DNA from: Paracyclopina nana
Lineage: Eukaryota; Arthropoda; Copepoda; Cyclopoida; Cyclopettidae
Length of the DNA stretch: 64,000 nt
Assembly: GCA_019096065.1 (NCBI GenBank)
Contig: JAGUCH010000002.1
Location: 8,010,501 to 8,074,500, forward strand
Reading direction: 5' to 3'
The translations under genes were made by a program, and so were the position numbers. This document shows positions 25,622 through 39,820 of the stretch, piece by piece. The notes below the pieces were generated by a model. That model saw only the letters and a program-made list of their open reading frames with translations, made no database searches and had not been told where the DNA came from. Every line of letters starts with the position of its first letter. Within the stretch, counting starts at the first letter, position 1.

Positions 25622-28600
25622 TCACACCAGATAGCCGGACCGAGAGGGACTCTTGTACACTATTGTCTTTGGGAATGTGACTTGAACAGGCGTAGAAGCA
25701 TTATTGGCATTCGTCCTGGATGACGTGGCAAAAGAGGAAGAAGAAGAAGCGGCAGCAGAAGAGGTCGTCGGTACTTGAACAAATGGCACAATTCGACCGC
25801 TCGAGTTTCTGACGAGGGTGGCCGGTACCATGCGACCGTTGGGGAGCATCACGGGGATGGTGTTGTCCTGGTCAAGTGTATGGTAAATCGGCTCTCCGCC
25901 AAGACTCGCCATATTAGTGGGTATTGTTTGGTAAGTGTGGTCGTGCCAAGAATACGCAGAGTCAGAGCGGTCGGACCACTGCTCGAGGCCGTCCCCAAGA
26001 CTGGAGCTGCCAGTGAGTTGGTCCATCGGGTTGGCAACCACGTTGCCATTTCCGGACGGGGCTGGCGGGGGTACGCTGCTTTCCTCTGTGCTGCTGAGGG
26101 TTCGGGGTGACCCTCCATTAGTGACTGTAGACCTCGTGGAGGTCGAGCTGTTGTTGGAGGGCACCATTGCTATGGACGTGTCGTAGGCAGACCACATGGG
26201 CTGTTGATTTTGCAGGTGGCCTCTCTGAGGCCGGCTGGTATTGGTCTTGTGGTGGTGTTGGCCATAGGAAGACGACGGTGAACCTGCAGTCAAGCGGTCC
26301 GTCAACTTGGGAGTGTTTGGCACGAGGACACTTCCACTGGTGTTGTTGAGATTGATATTTCTTCTGTAGGTAAAGTGGGCCGCGTCGGGCAAGTAATACT
26401 TGAGTTTGTTCCAAAATCCGGCCTCCGACCATCTGATGACCACGGCCGTCTTCATAAGCAGATTAAACTCGGGCCACTTGGCCAAGTCGAGGGAGGAGAG
26501 CTCCTCAACGAGCACAATGAGCGGCCTCCACTTACGCAAATCCTGGATGGAATACTTTATGCGCGGCCATTCATTCTCGAGGTAGGCCAGGCTGACTACC
26601 AGCATTTGCTTGGAGCATAGCGTCGAAATACTGGGAAACGAGTCCCCGATTGAGCTGTTGTGGGGGAGATCCCTGTGCTGTAGGCAAAGTTTGTATCCCG
26701 GCTCCTCAGCCTGCTCGAGCTGGCTGATGAGGACGTGGTGAACAAACTCCTCATCTTTCTGCGAGTAGCTGACGAAAGCATCGTAGAGTTTGTCGCGCTT
26801 CTGCGAACGTGCACAAGAGGTGCACAATCTCACCCCGTATTTAGAGTGCATCCACACTCGCAGGGGCGTGCGGAAGACAAACAAAATCACGCTGGCCACC
26901 GCAACTATGACGATTAAGGCGATCACTGACACGGCGATCGGCAACAAGTGGTTCCAAGTGGGGTCAGAGTAAGTGATGGCCAGTGCATCTGTGCAGGTGC
27001 TGTTGGCGCCGGTCAAGAAGAACCGCGGTGACTGGCCTTTGCCAGATGGCTGACACTGAATGCCGGCCTTGTCAACTATAAAGCTCTCAGCCACTTGATT
27101 GGTGAAGGCCACAAAATGGCTCACATAGTCGCACTGGCAGCTCCATGGGTTGCCTGACAAAGTCAAAACTTTGATTATCGGGAGACTAGTTAACTCCCAA
27201 ATGGGCTGCAGAGTCAGCAAATTGTCGTGCAAGTAGAGAACTTCGAGGGAGACCAGAGAGGCAAAAGTGTTCGGGTCGATGTAGGCTAATTTGTTGCGTT
27301 GCAAATAGAGCTCCCTCAGGGAGGTCAAGTTGCCAAACTCATATCCCTGAAGACCGTGGATGAGATTGTCTTCTAAGTGGAGAACCTCCAGCTCTGTGAG
27401 CCCGTTGAAGGTCTGGTTGTTGATAGCACCAATCATACTGGCATTTAAGAACAGCGAGGTGACCCTCTTTCGCCCAATGAAGGCTTGGCTCTCGAGGGTT
27501 CCAGTGAAGTTGTTGCCATCCAGGTAGATGGAAGTTGCATCCATTGGTATGAGGGGTGGCACATCAAGGTGTCCCCTTCTTGCGCATTGAATCACATTTG
27601 ATGACCAAGTGGAGTCATGGAAGCATGAGCAGCCCTCAGGACACTGCATGCGGCAATCACAGGCGAAAAAATCACAACACATGCACAAGGCGAAGCAGTG
27701 AGCCTGGTATGGGCAGAGAAACTCACTGCTGTGCACTCTCATGATGGGCACAGTTGCCTCCAAGTCATGTTTGTTGTTCAGTCTGCACTGTACATTGTCT
27801 AGGTCCATGACTCTAGGGTGAGTGCCTCGATGCGCCATTTGGTTAATTTTTTGCAGCCATTCCATTTCACAGTCGCAGTAGAATGGATTGTGACCAAGAA
27901 AAAACTCGGGGAGGGTAGCTGCAAGCAAGAAGAAAGGTGTGAATGACTCTGAGGAATCAAATCCGCATGATTCGTCACTAATACTAAACGTACACACACA
28001 CTGCCATCGAGCAGCATGGTCGTAAAGTCAGGTCTTATAACCTATCTGGCAACTCACTCACGGCAACATGGAGAGAGATGCTTTTGTGATAAGCGCGCAA
28101 ATTGCTGGTGATCACAAAGCACATTCCATAGCGGCCAGAAATTATGGGTCGTAGGAAAAAGACACACTTAATCAACCACCAAGCTGCATATTGAGCAAAG
28201 AAGGTCGTAACCCTCTAAACGTCTTGAGTGGCTTGGTATATGATAGGGAGGAGCCAACCAACTTTAGCAGCTTATATAATTGTAGCAAAGACTCCCAGTA
28301 ATTAATGATCATTATTACCTGACTTGCTTGTGTTGTACGAGATGGCCAAGCTGGCCAGCTCAAGTCGCTCCAGATGATTAGAGGTCAACTCCACGCGGCT
28401 CAAATTCTGCTTATTGATGAAGGTGTTCGGCTCGACGGTGGCGATGCTGTTTTCATTCAAAATAACATACTCGAGGGAAGCAGGCAGCGAGAGGGAGTTT
28501 AACTTTTTGATACGGTTTTGACTGGCGTCCAGGGTGGCCAGGCTGAAGCCATCCTTAAGCTGGTAGTAGTTGCCCAGTTCCTCGATTGCATTGTCATGGA

Positions 28601-30272
28601 TGTCTAGCCACCGGAGACTTCTCGGAATGAAAGCGTAATCGAACCATTGGAGGCTGTTGGCGGAAACGTTCAGCCACTGCAGCTCACTCTGGGCCTGCAA
28701 CAGCCCATTGATGTCCTCAAGCTTGTTATTGTCAAGCCTCAGCATTCGCAAATCTCTCAGGGGGTTGAAGACGGTCTGGTTGAGCTTTTTGATGTCATTG
28801 TGTGCTAGATTTAGAACCTGGAGCGTAGGCACTGTCTCGAAAACGTCGTCTTGCAGCGATCTGATACCGTTTCCAGCCAACCTGAGGCCATAGAGGTTTG
28901 TCAGGCCTTCAAAGTCCTTGCTACGGACGTCATCGATGCGGTTCTCGCCAATGTCCAATGTCCTGAGCAAAGTCAGCGGCCGAATGGCCTTGGGCACCTC
29001 TTGTAGCATATTGTTGTTCAAGGCCAAGTCTTGGAGGCTGGAGCAGTTACGGAGCGCATTGCGGTGGAGGCTGCGCAATCGGTTGTGGTCCAGTGACAAA
29101 GAGTTCAGCACAGGAAGCCCAGCTACGGCCCGAGGATGCAACGTCTCGAGGTCATTATGCGACAGCAGCAAGATGTGCAAATTGTGCTGGAACAGGAACG
29201 AGTTCGGGGCCACAGTGTGCAGGTGGTTGTTGCGCAGGCTCAAGATCTGCAACGCAGTAAGACCGGACAGCATTGACTGGTCCAACTTGGTCAGCTTGTT
29301 GTAGGACACATCCAAAGCCACAAGCCTCACCAGGGGCTTGAGCGCGGCTGAGGTCACCCAGTCATTCGTCAACTCGTTTCTCGACAAATTGAGAACTAGC
29401 AGGTGCTCCAAAGGCTCAAAGAGGCCAGGTGCGAGCACACTGAGCGAGTTGTTCTGCAGGTAGAGCTCCTCGAGCCGGGAGGTGGGGCCGGAGAAGAGGT
29501 CTGGAGGCAGGGCCACGAGCTGATTGTTGGCCAAACTCAGAGTTTTGAGTCTAGAGAGGCCGCCAAAGGCCTTGTCTTCGAGCACATTGATGTTATTGTT
29601 GTCCAGTCGCAGAGCCTTGAGTCTGGACAGCTGTGAAAATGCATTTGTAGGAATGGCGGCGAGGCTGTTGTAGCTGAGGTCGAGAACTTCCAGAGGAATG
29701 TTGCAGTTGTTCTCGGCCGACACAAAACCCAGCTCACCGACGTCCTGCAAGAAGTTGGTCGACAAGTTCAGAGCCGTGAGGCTGGAAAGGCCGCAAAATG
29801 TCAACGGGGGCACGGTCCACAGATTGTTTTTGGTTATGTTGAGCGTTCTCAAGCTGTTGAGGCCTGTGAACGAGTCGGCCTCGAGCTCCATGACCATGGC
29901 GGACCACTCGGAGTTGTGGCTGCGAATGGTGAGGTCGTGGAGGCCCGACAGCCCGCTGAAGGCCAGGGAGGGAATGCGTCTAATTTTGCAAAAGTCGAGG
30001 CTGAGCGTGGCGAGGTGAGGGAGGTAACCGAAATGGTTTGTCCTCAGCACGGACTCGTAGAAGAAGACGTCCGAGCACTGCACACTGATGTGCTTGGCCC
30101 GGCTCGAGCTCTGAATGGAGGCCGTGTTGTTTTGGGCGTTCAACGTCCTCAGCGAGCACCACAGCTTTTCGTTGTGCGCGTCGTAGGAGCAGGTGCCCGA
30201 AGAGCCAGGCCCCGAGGCTGCCGGCCTCGAGGCCGCGGCCAGAAGGAGAGTGAGAAGCAGGAGCTTCACCAT
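25622..30272 (-). CDS. Toll-family receptor (long Toll, Toll-6/7/8/18w type)
   Basis: Two exons, 30272-28319 and 27918-25622, joined across a 400-bp GT-AG intron within a Ser codon run, give 1416 residues, the size of the fly long Tolls. From the N-terminus: signal peptide (MVKLLLLTLLLAAA), about twenty leucine-rich repeats to residue 640, a cysteine-rich LRR C-cap (FYCDCEMEWL, about 664-673), a cysteine-rich N-cap (CPEGCSCF, about 743-751), a second LRR set, another C-cap (WSCQCDY), a membrane helix (976-1000), a TIR domain (1028-1170) and a 245-residue Ser/Thr-rich tail. The two-block LRR layout marks the Toll-2/6/7/8 group, whose members act at cell surfaces in epithelial and neural patterning and some immunity. 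ATG 30272 is chosen because it heads the signal peptide. The TIR is divergent (see findings). Confidence 0.92.
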
Positions 30273-33200
30273 GATCTTCTTTTTCTGTGAGTCATGACAC
30301 ACGGCAATGTTGTGATCGGTGTCAAGTCTCGCGGACTACTAAGCAAGAAGCCGTCGGCGGTCGCGGGGCGCGCGGCGGCCAAGTCGCACGACTCGCTGCT
30401 GCAGCCGCTCCCCGGCTTCGAAACGAGTGGATGCTAAAGCTAGCTTGCAGCCGCAAATAAAGTTCTGCAATGCACGGATTTTCAACCCGAGAAACTCGTT
30501 CTTCTTTCTCCACTTCAGGCTCTGGGCCGCAGCTCAACCTCCTTCTTCTACCGGCTGCTCCTACGCTGCTCTGCTGCCCACAATAGAAAGTGAGATCTGG
30601 CTGATGGTGATGCAGGCGTCGAATTATTCAATACCCGCCGTGCGCATTAAATATTCAAGGGTGACAAATCGAGACGACGGTCCACGTCCTTAATCACGTC
30701 TCCAGCCACGTTTATTAGCATCATCTTCGTCATCTCCTTGCGCGAAGGGACTTGCGAGACTTATGAGTCATCGCTGCTCCATTGATCCGGACCTACTTCT
30801 TTTTCATCTGTCTTTTCCTCCTCGCACATTTCTTTACATATTTTTCATTTTTCGTTGAAACTCAGAAAGTCGCTATTTACTGACGTATGTTGGTTTTAAA
30901 GCTGAGAGAGAAGCAGGGCTGCTTTTTTAAGGCACAATAATGGTGTTTAAAGCTCACATACCATTTGAGTTTCGCTCACAAAATCGAAAATATTATCTCG
31001 CATGAACTGTCAAAGATATCCTCAAAAAACGTTTTTAAACCACTTAGCTCAAAATAACCACTTGACACGATGGACTTAAAACTTCACTGGGTGCGGAATG
31101 CTTCGTTCTTATTTGGGATCCATTTTTTCTTGTAAACAAACTAAACAAACTCAGTCTTGGCTAAACTCACTGTCACTTAGCTAAGAAACCGCAAAACCGG
31201 CGGTTTCTGCGTCATTGAAGAACAGACTTAGTGAATTTTAAAGGGGAACTGCACAATGGACAAAACTGAATTTAAGGAATGAGCCAGGTAGGTCATATCT
31301 AGCATTTCCTGCGCGTATTTGATCTCTATTATGGCTTGTTTTCGCCTCTTACTCTTTGAAGCCAAATGACGTGAAATGATTCAGCTTTTGGAAATTGAAA
31401 AAAGAGCCTGACAGTCCTCTGTAGCTGCAGCTAAAAGCTTTTCGTGTTCAGCCGTAAAAAAGGTTTCAAGTCTCTCGTTTCAAGGCTGTTTCAGTAAAAA
31501 AGGCCACTAAGAGTTATTCGACCTTAATGGCCGTGTGGCGAAAGCACCCTCATTTCGCATAGCAAAGCTGCTACTACAATTGGATGGCTTCTTCTGACTC
31601 GTGAACTTTTTTCGGAATCCACATGCAAGTGGATCCACTTGACAAAAAAAGCACAGTCACTGCTAGCTGTTATTGAACCCAGGACCTTTTCACCAGTCTC
31701 ATTTAGCTCTTGTCTTTTGGCCTTCTCCTCGAGCACTAGCTAAGTGGGGCATGAAATTGACTTTATCAAGTGAGCATTTGGACTAGTTAGAGCAGGAGGA
31801 GCATTCGCATTTGTGCATTCTTTTGTCTCTTCTGGTTACGTGTGCACGCTCACCAACATTGGGTTGATTTCATGCACTTCCAAGCAGCATAAAAGCGAAA
31901 TCTTCTTGCCAGCCGAATCAACCCACTTTTAACGAGCTTTGAACTTGAACCATTAAAAAGACTTTTCACGCGAAAACAACGACCTGGAAAATTCTTATCT
32001 CCCGCTCACAGTTTTTCCTCTTTTTCTGCACCGCGCTTGGCATCGCAGCGAAGAAATCCTTGCATGTTCCTTGTTCCACGATGACTCACATGACGGGCGA
32101 AATGAATACATAATCAGTTAAGTGAGCAGGAAACTTTTTTCGGCATCTTGGCTATATAAAGTAGGCTTGCGAGGAGGGGGATGATGTTGGGGATGACTAA
32201 TTAAAAAGAGGGAAGAAGCCACGCATTTGTATTCCAGTAGATAATCCTGCCTGGTGTTTTCACTTCCAAAAATCTGATACTCCCGAGTGATGACCATTAG
32301 TTTAATCTGGGATAGATCTGGCTGTTTGTCGGCCTCATTGAGGCCATCAAATCAACCCTTCTGGCAGATGTTACTGCTGATGACCGAGACTGACAAAACC
32401 CGAAAAACGCTGCTCAGTGGGTTACTTTTTCTCCTCGTTATAGGTATGCATAGGCAAATATAATAATTAACTCTGCCGTAGTCACATGGCTGGGTTGGAA
32501 TACTTCTGATAAGGCCAAGTCTTTGTTCGCGTCTTAGATTCCTGGGCAGGTCTGACCCTTTAAAGGGCGCGATAAATGAATTATAGGCTGACTTATGGTT
32601 TTCGGTTTTGGTGAGCATGGGCAAAGACAAATCGAGGACGATTCCTGGAGCGTTTTTGTCGCGAATCCCGTAGGGAGCCCCGACTTTGTGCTCAGAATAG
32701 TCACCGTTCCATAAAGGGATTGAATGAGCTCAATGGAGTGGAATTTGGAATTTGTATCAAACTAAAGCTAACCGGCAATAAAATGAATGACCAGGTGAAC
32801 ACAACATCCACTCCATTGGCAGCCTTTTCTTGCTATAATGAGCAGGTGAATAAACCTGATCTAAAAGGAGTTATCGTTATTGAGCCAGCGTGACAAATGC
32901 TCAAGCTACTTTCCTAAAGGGGACGTTTCTGAGGGTGCACAGCGGGGCCTCTCAGACTTTTGACATAAAATTCCAAACCGTGAACAAAGCAACAGTCACA
33001 GCACCAGAGAAAGGCACAAAAAAACCTGGCTACGCTGCATTGATACTCTGCCTTTTTATAAAAGGATGAATGAAAGAGACAGAAGTACTGATTTTTGCTA
33101 TTGTTATTATGGAGGGAAAAGTTAAGAACAAAAAAGGGGTCGTGAAGCAGACAAATGTGTAGGTAGTGGAAGGCAATTTTCTCTAAAAGGAGGGCCTGTC

Positions 33201-36200
33201 AAGACTTTTTTTCATCTGTCATAATACCTTTCAGGGAAGAATCTACTGTGGTAGTTGGGAAACTTCCCCGAATCAAAGCGTTGATATGGACGTTTCTTAG
33301 CAAAATGTGCAGCTAGAAATGAAAATGTTGGTGTCAGCGAAATACGAGAGCTCAGAAGTTGATATGGAGGCTTGTGGTGGCATGGTGTCCTATGATCCGC
33401 GCCAGAGAATCCATGTCGTTTTTCTCCTGATGATGTCTCTCGAGACTCAAAGGGAATTTTTTACCACTAAAGTCCCTTTTGGTAAATTGTTTCCATTTAG
33501 TTTTGTAACTTTTGCTCTTCTTCTTCCTTTTCTCGACAACTGATGCTGCTGCTGCTGTTCATCCTTGCCGAGGGTTTCGCAAGAAAGCTTACATTTCGTG
33601 GGTATCATTCACAAAAAGGGATTTGTCTGTATGTAATCCCTCAATGCAATGCTTTTATGTTTCACATCAGCAAATCTTGTAGAACTAAGGCCATGATATG
33701 GATTGTAGATGGAAGCTAGGATCTGGAATGGGAAATGAAAACAGGACTATTTCGTGGCCTTCGAGGCCAAACTTTGGAAATTTATTGAACAACAGAACAG
33801 ATGATTTGCCCACGCTCGTTGCATTGTCAAGTAGTTCAGAGTTTTTTTGCATTGTTGCCATCTTGATAAGTTTGTGTCGCTGCACTCGTTTTAGCCGTTG
33901 CTATTGGCAACGTTTTGGTTTTTTTAAAAGTTCATCGCTCTTTTTCCTGCATTTACCAGGGCTGTTTGGTGGTAGCTTCTTTTGTACAAATGACGTGGGA
34001 TTTAATGATTGTGTCCATGTCACAAAAAACTCGCCTGTCATGGTGATGCGACAAAATGAATTGGAAATACAATTTTTGGGGGCGTTTCACTTTAACAGCA
34101 CCAACAATTGTAATTCCAGTGACAATTTCAGGCCATTGAATTTGTGAGAACACGTAAGAAAACTACTCAGGGATATCAATACACACCACAAGACAGCATA
34201 AACAATCAGCCATGAGGAACAACTCAATTTGTTCGTCGTGTGAAACTGAAGAAGAAAAAGCTCTTAGCCAATTCGAAATGCTCCACATGTACGATATCCT
34301 TTGTTTGCATTTGAGCTCCGCGTAATACGTTTTATGTTTTAATGTCTCTATAGTAAACTGAGTGAGTGCTGTCATGGCAGCCATTCAGCGGAAAACAATT
34401 TTTGTGGAAAATATTCTGAATTTTTAAGAGCTGCATTGTGTGAGCTTAATATACGCCTCTTTTGTCGCTCGCATGCTGATTTAATTATTTTTCGGGTCCA
34501 TTGCATAATGCATATTAGCATGATAATCCAGGCAAATATTCTTTCAACAAAATGCTCCCGTATGCTTTTCTCTTTTTGGTGAATCCACGGACAAACATGG
34601 CCTCGGAATACTCAAACGGTAGTTTAGAAGTAGTCAATATTAATAATCTACATAGTCAGCCCCTCGCTTACTGTGTCAATAATGTTAGATACACAGTATG
34701 AGATAACAATTATTGAATGCATTCACCACATTACTATTATTAAAGTATATTGTCTTGTTGTTGCAGGGCATATCAAGTAAAACTTGTCCTATTTTATCTA
34801 ATTGGGAAAATGGATTTGAGGCTCAGCAGCTGTCAAAATAATCTCAACTGCAGAGCCATGGAGAGCACATACATTTGACACAAGGCCACCATTTTAATGT
34901 TGTTGCCTGGAAAAAAGACATTATTCCCACAAACTTCATTTTTTGCATGAGGAGTCGCGGGTCAAATTACAAAATTCTTGCAATGCTAGGCTTCTCTTTT
35001 TGCCTTAAACGAAATAGTCTCTTGAGCTAATTTCCTTAGCCCCAAGAAGCATTCTTCTAAATGAGAGTCTATTAAAATGGAAGCTCGACTCATTTGTTGA
35101 CTAATTCCTGCACAAATGCCTTGAATGTCTCGCATAATGAAAAAAGTGGAATATATGCCATTACAGTCCTATTGTTTCAATTGCAAGAAAGCTTGCTTAG
35201 AGGAAAGTACTCTCATACCCAATTTCTTAGCCTGATTGTGTTTACCTTCTTTTTAAGCAACATTGCAGTGTGCAGTTGGGCTGCCAAAGCCATGTTTGTT
35301 CTCTCTCCATGCTATAGTATTCTGGTGGTGACGAGTCTGACATTCTTTGGCTAATGTAGCATGCAATGTCCTCCATGTTTATCTCTGCTAAAGCTTCATT
35401 TTCATCTGGAAATTGGAAGCTTCTCATCACTCAACACAAGTCATTCTACTAGTGTTTTTCTTGGCACCAACACCCAAACCAATTAGATTTAATTGGACGA
35501 CATCAGGACCGTCTATGATGAAATGGCAAAAAATAGTCCATTTGGCGAATAATGGACACCCTAATTGGCGATCTAAGCCAAAATAATGGACCCATTAAAG
35601 ATATACTACAGTGTCATTAATTAATGTCTCTATGGGCCATTGAAAGTTGAAGCTTCAAATGCATTCATGACTTTTTTCCACTAACTCATTGGTAAAAGCC
35701 ACAAGGTATGAAGGGGTTTTCACATATTTTCTGCTAGTCTCAATTCTGAAGTTTGGTTAGATTTCCTAATCTTGACACTTGTTCGAGCCACTTAAAAAGA
35801 AAATCAGGTTTGCCTTCTCGAGTGCAATGGTGCTTAAAAAGGGTGCATCCAATGAAATCTGAGCTGGCCGCCTGGCAAGTTGATTCAGTGTTTTCACCCG
35901 AGCATATCAATGTGCTGATTCTTTTGTGAGCTTTGCGCGGAAGGGCGTCATCCTCATAATTTTGAGTTCGTCCGCCAAGAGTCAATTTTTGAAAAACAAA
36001 CACATTCCGCATGCTCAATAGCATATTGTGAACCTATGTTTTTTGTTCCGGCCAAACAAATATCCGTAATTTGAATCACTCAAGCATTATGCAGAGCGTT
36101 TCCACAGCTCTGAAAACGAGGCCAATTTCTGGAGTAGCCTCATCTTCCCCTTTTATTGCACTACAACAAGCAAGCATGATTTTCCCCAATTTTAAACCCC

Positions 36201-39200
36201 CTCCATTTGAGAATGTACACCAGAGTCTTCCATTAGAGCTACACAAGGCGCTTGCGCTTGTTTTCATTAGACTTTACAACAACTTCTCTCCCAAATGCTA
36301 TTTTGATTGGCTTCGCAGCACCCTTTGTCCTCGCATTCAAAAATTAGCCCACTTTCGATCGCTTTGTGTGCAACCGCTGCGAGGGTCGGCAGTATCATGC
36401 AACCACGGCATATTTCGTTTTGTCCACACCACCACTGCCGCGATAATTAGCTTGAAAATCTAGCTTTCTGATCATTTAAAGTGCCCCCTTTTATTGCTCC
36501 TTTTTTGTTCACCTCAGCTGAGCATGAATGCTGAATTATTCAGCTCCGGTTAGAATGCTGTAGCCTGTGGTAGTGGTGGCTTGGAAATGGAAAAATATTC
36601 GGCTGGCATTCCGAATGAGGGCCAAAATGAGCTAGGTTGCGACAAGATGCTCCATTTAGGATTCAAGAAGGGTTCCTTATACGACTGTTGTGATGAGGAA
36701 ACGGTAGCCTCTTTCTGCAGCCTCGAGGCCAACTGTCACACAATAAAACCAATAGCTGCTAACATCCCCGCTTTAGCCGACCAATATCCGCTTGGTGGAT
36801 TTCCAGCCGAGTTGACCGGGTGGTTCCGGAAATGAATCAGCTGATGTATTAACGCGGCGGTGTGGGACAGGAAATGAATTTGCTTTCAACCACGTGTTTA
36901 TTGCTGATGCGGCTCAATTGGCTAATTTGCAGTCCATGATCTTGAACGCCGCAGGTATCCAATTCCGAACATGAGAAAGCTTTATAAATATTGCTATGGT
37001 CAAGCATGCATACTAATGGCCTATTGGCTGACCTTGCCAATAAGCGTCCATTTGCATACACACGCTTCATGCCCAGGAGTTGAAAATTGCCTTTTTTTGC
37101 CAGATTGCTTGCGAATCCTGATCAAATTCCTTGATAGGAGTTTCATAGATACCAGCTGTAGTGTGCTACTACTACAATAAAGAGATCTGAGTAAAGTGGC
37201 GGAGAAAAGTGCACTTTGGCCGATTTTTTGCTCCTTCAATTAAAGATCAGCATAGTAGTTGGACTACTGGGTGAGGTCAGCGTCTAGATATAGGTGCCCT
37301 GTGCAAATGCCATCATAAAACTTTTATAGTCTAATGGAGGTGGCAAAAAAGGACCACTTCTATTGGAGAAAACTGGACCTTTTATTGCGCCAAAAAAGCC
37401 TCTTAGCGGATATTACGATTTGATACTACAACTTCATCCGCCCTGCTGAATTGACACTATCAAAAAAGCTATTGTTTCCCAATTTTTGCATTGCTGGCTC
37501 GCAAAGGATTTCCCTCCTCCTCTTTGTTTGATGCATTATCAGGTGATTTCGATCGACAGACGACTATGATTGAGTATGTGTCCTGCCAAGTTAGTAGTAA
37601 CTCAAAACTTTTCTGATCATGTGACAAACACTCGAGAGGAATTTCACCGCATGCTGAGCTCCGCCATATCTCTCATGAACAATATGAACAGATGAGCTTC
37701 GGTGTAGCAAGATGGATTTGGCATCAAGGCCAAGAGGGTCAAAACAGTGTGCGGACGTATAATCACTCACCTGCATCCTTAGAACTTCGAGAAAGTTGAT
37801 CTCGTGTGTGTGTGTGAGAGTCGCTCAAATTGCCGTTGATTGCCAATTCACATTTGTCAATTGATTGCGCAACCATTTTTTCGGCTCATCTTCTTCTTTC
37901 CCAATTGAAACTCTCACTTTTTTGTCCCGTGCCATTCTTTTGTGTTCGGTCACCACTCCCACGTGAATGGACGACTAAAAATTCTTCGTTTTTTCAAGCT
38001 AAGGGGAAAATATTGCAATAGCATTTATAGGGTCAAAGCTCGCGTTTTTTCCTCTCTGACGGCATTGATTGATTTGTACTTGTTCAATGACAGCAGGTCT
38101 TTTTTAAAGCAAGTTGTTGACCTCATTATGTTGTTGGTGAAAAGAAAACATCAAGACAGAAGACCTAAAAAAATCGTCACAGACCGCAGGCTACCCCTAC
38201 AATACTAGAAGCACAATCGAAGCTTCCGCATTGACAATTGATCTCTGTGAAAGAGACACCGATTTGTCTGGCCTGCTTCAACTATTTAAATGGCGACTCT
38301 AGGTGCAACGCAAGAAATGCTTCTAAGAGGCTTGGATTTCGTTTCCCGACTTGACCCTAAGAGGAAGTGACACTTTCTTAATTGGATATATTCAGCCGAG
38401 ATCAGAATTCAATCCCCGTTTCTCTTTTTTTGCCTCTGCAGTAGCTGCGCAGTCGTAATCCATCTGATCGCAATCCGGACCCAATTTTACGGTCTCAATC
38501 ATTGGATGGAAAAACCTCCCCAAATATACTACGGCTTTAGATGCGCATTTCTCTTATCATCTTTTACACATAGAGGGGGATAGATCAATACCACTGTCCA
38601 CAAAAATTCCTTGTCAACTTGAATAAATTTTCAGAAAGCCCATTCTCTTTATGGGGTCGTTCATCAAATTCAAAGCTGGCAAAATTACTTCCCAAGCAAG
38701 CACTGCATAAATAATGGCAAAAGTGACATTTATGCTCATGGAAAAGATGATGATGGCACTTGAAGCTCAGCTTATGTTGCACAAGATATGACAACCATTC
38801 TCAAGAGCCTTACTTTTCTCCACGTCGCTGTTGTACTGTGATAATATTTTGACTGACAATAATAATTTCCATGAGCACCTGTATGACTCTCTTACTTTGC
38901 TTTGGTACCTAGATGCTGCAATAATTTTGCCATCTTCTAGTGAAAGTCAAAATTGTCCTGCAAGTAGCTCTGGCATGGACGCTTTTTTATGGCATCCCAG
39001 TCAGCATAAGCCACTATAGTCTCGAGGAAATATGGTGCTGTAAAAACGGTTAAGTTCAAATCCCTGCAGAGCTTTTTTCTCCCCCGCTCGCTATGGTGTT
39101 TTAAGCGATAATCTCATACTACACTTCGGATGACAAGTGCAGATGTGCGACTTCAAAAATGATATCCCTCAATTTGCTCCATGCTGTGCGCACCATTTGA

Positions 39201-39820
39201 AACGTGCCTAATCTTAGAATTTCTTTTGAGTGGAAGTTGTACATCAAAGCAGTTATCTTTGCTCTTGGGATTGACCTGTGCTCGCTCCTACACGTTTTAC
39301 CCTCATTAATCAAAAGAGCTTATCCCATCAGGAATTTCAGCCCCTTTTGATTTTCAAATGTATGATCCCCAGTTTTTGTCCAATTATGTCTCAATTACTA
39401 TATTGCAACGATCTAACATAAATTAATTTTATCAGTTATTTTGAAAAATTCAGCATCATCGTCAGTTTGTTCGATTTGAATTTTCCCGCTCTTGCTCCGG
39501 CTCCTGCAAATGAATAACACGTCACCCGTTGCTGCAAGCGGTAGTGTAACCGAGCAACTATATTTTAGGCAACAATATCAATAAAACTGTTGTATTAGCT
39601 TTCGTACATTCAAGTGCCTTAAGAATGAGAAATTGTATGAGTTCTAATCTCTAAAGTATCCCTTTTCTTCTCATACGTTTCATTTAAGTTTCTAAAAACT
39701 CTATTAAAGTGGAGGCATGATTAGAGATTGACTTTGCTAACGATCCCCATTAAGTTGAGCACACAATTTTTTCTTGACATATTTTCGTGAAATCTGAGCT
39801 CGACACTTCATCCAATTTCC
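30273..39820. other. intergenic DNA, no gene recognised
   Basis: About 9.5 kb without a supported gene. Bases 30310-30420, just upstream of the Toll start codon, are GC-rich and may include its promoter or 5' UTR. A (GT)n run lies at 37804-37815. Reading frames of 60-150 codons here have low-complexity or random composition and no family resemblance. Confidence 0.45.

Noticed and set aside
33698..34147. 149-codon plus-strand frame
   Set aside because: Composition is random, rich in Phe/Asn/Ser from AT-rich DNA, with no recognisable domain, no neighbouring exons and no supporting context.
38990..39075. Possible tRNA or tRNA-derived SINE (B-box-like GTTCAAATCC followed by a T run)
   Set aside because: No convincing A box, no acceptor-stem pairing and no anticodon arm could be laid out; a single B-box match occurs by chance at this scale.
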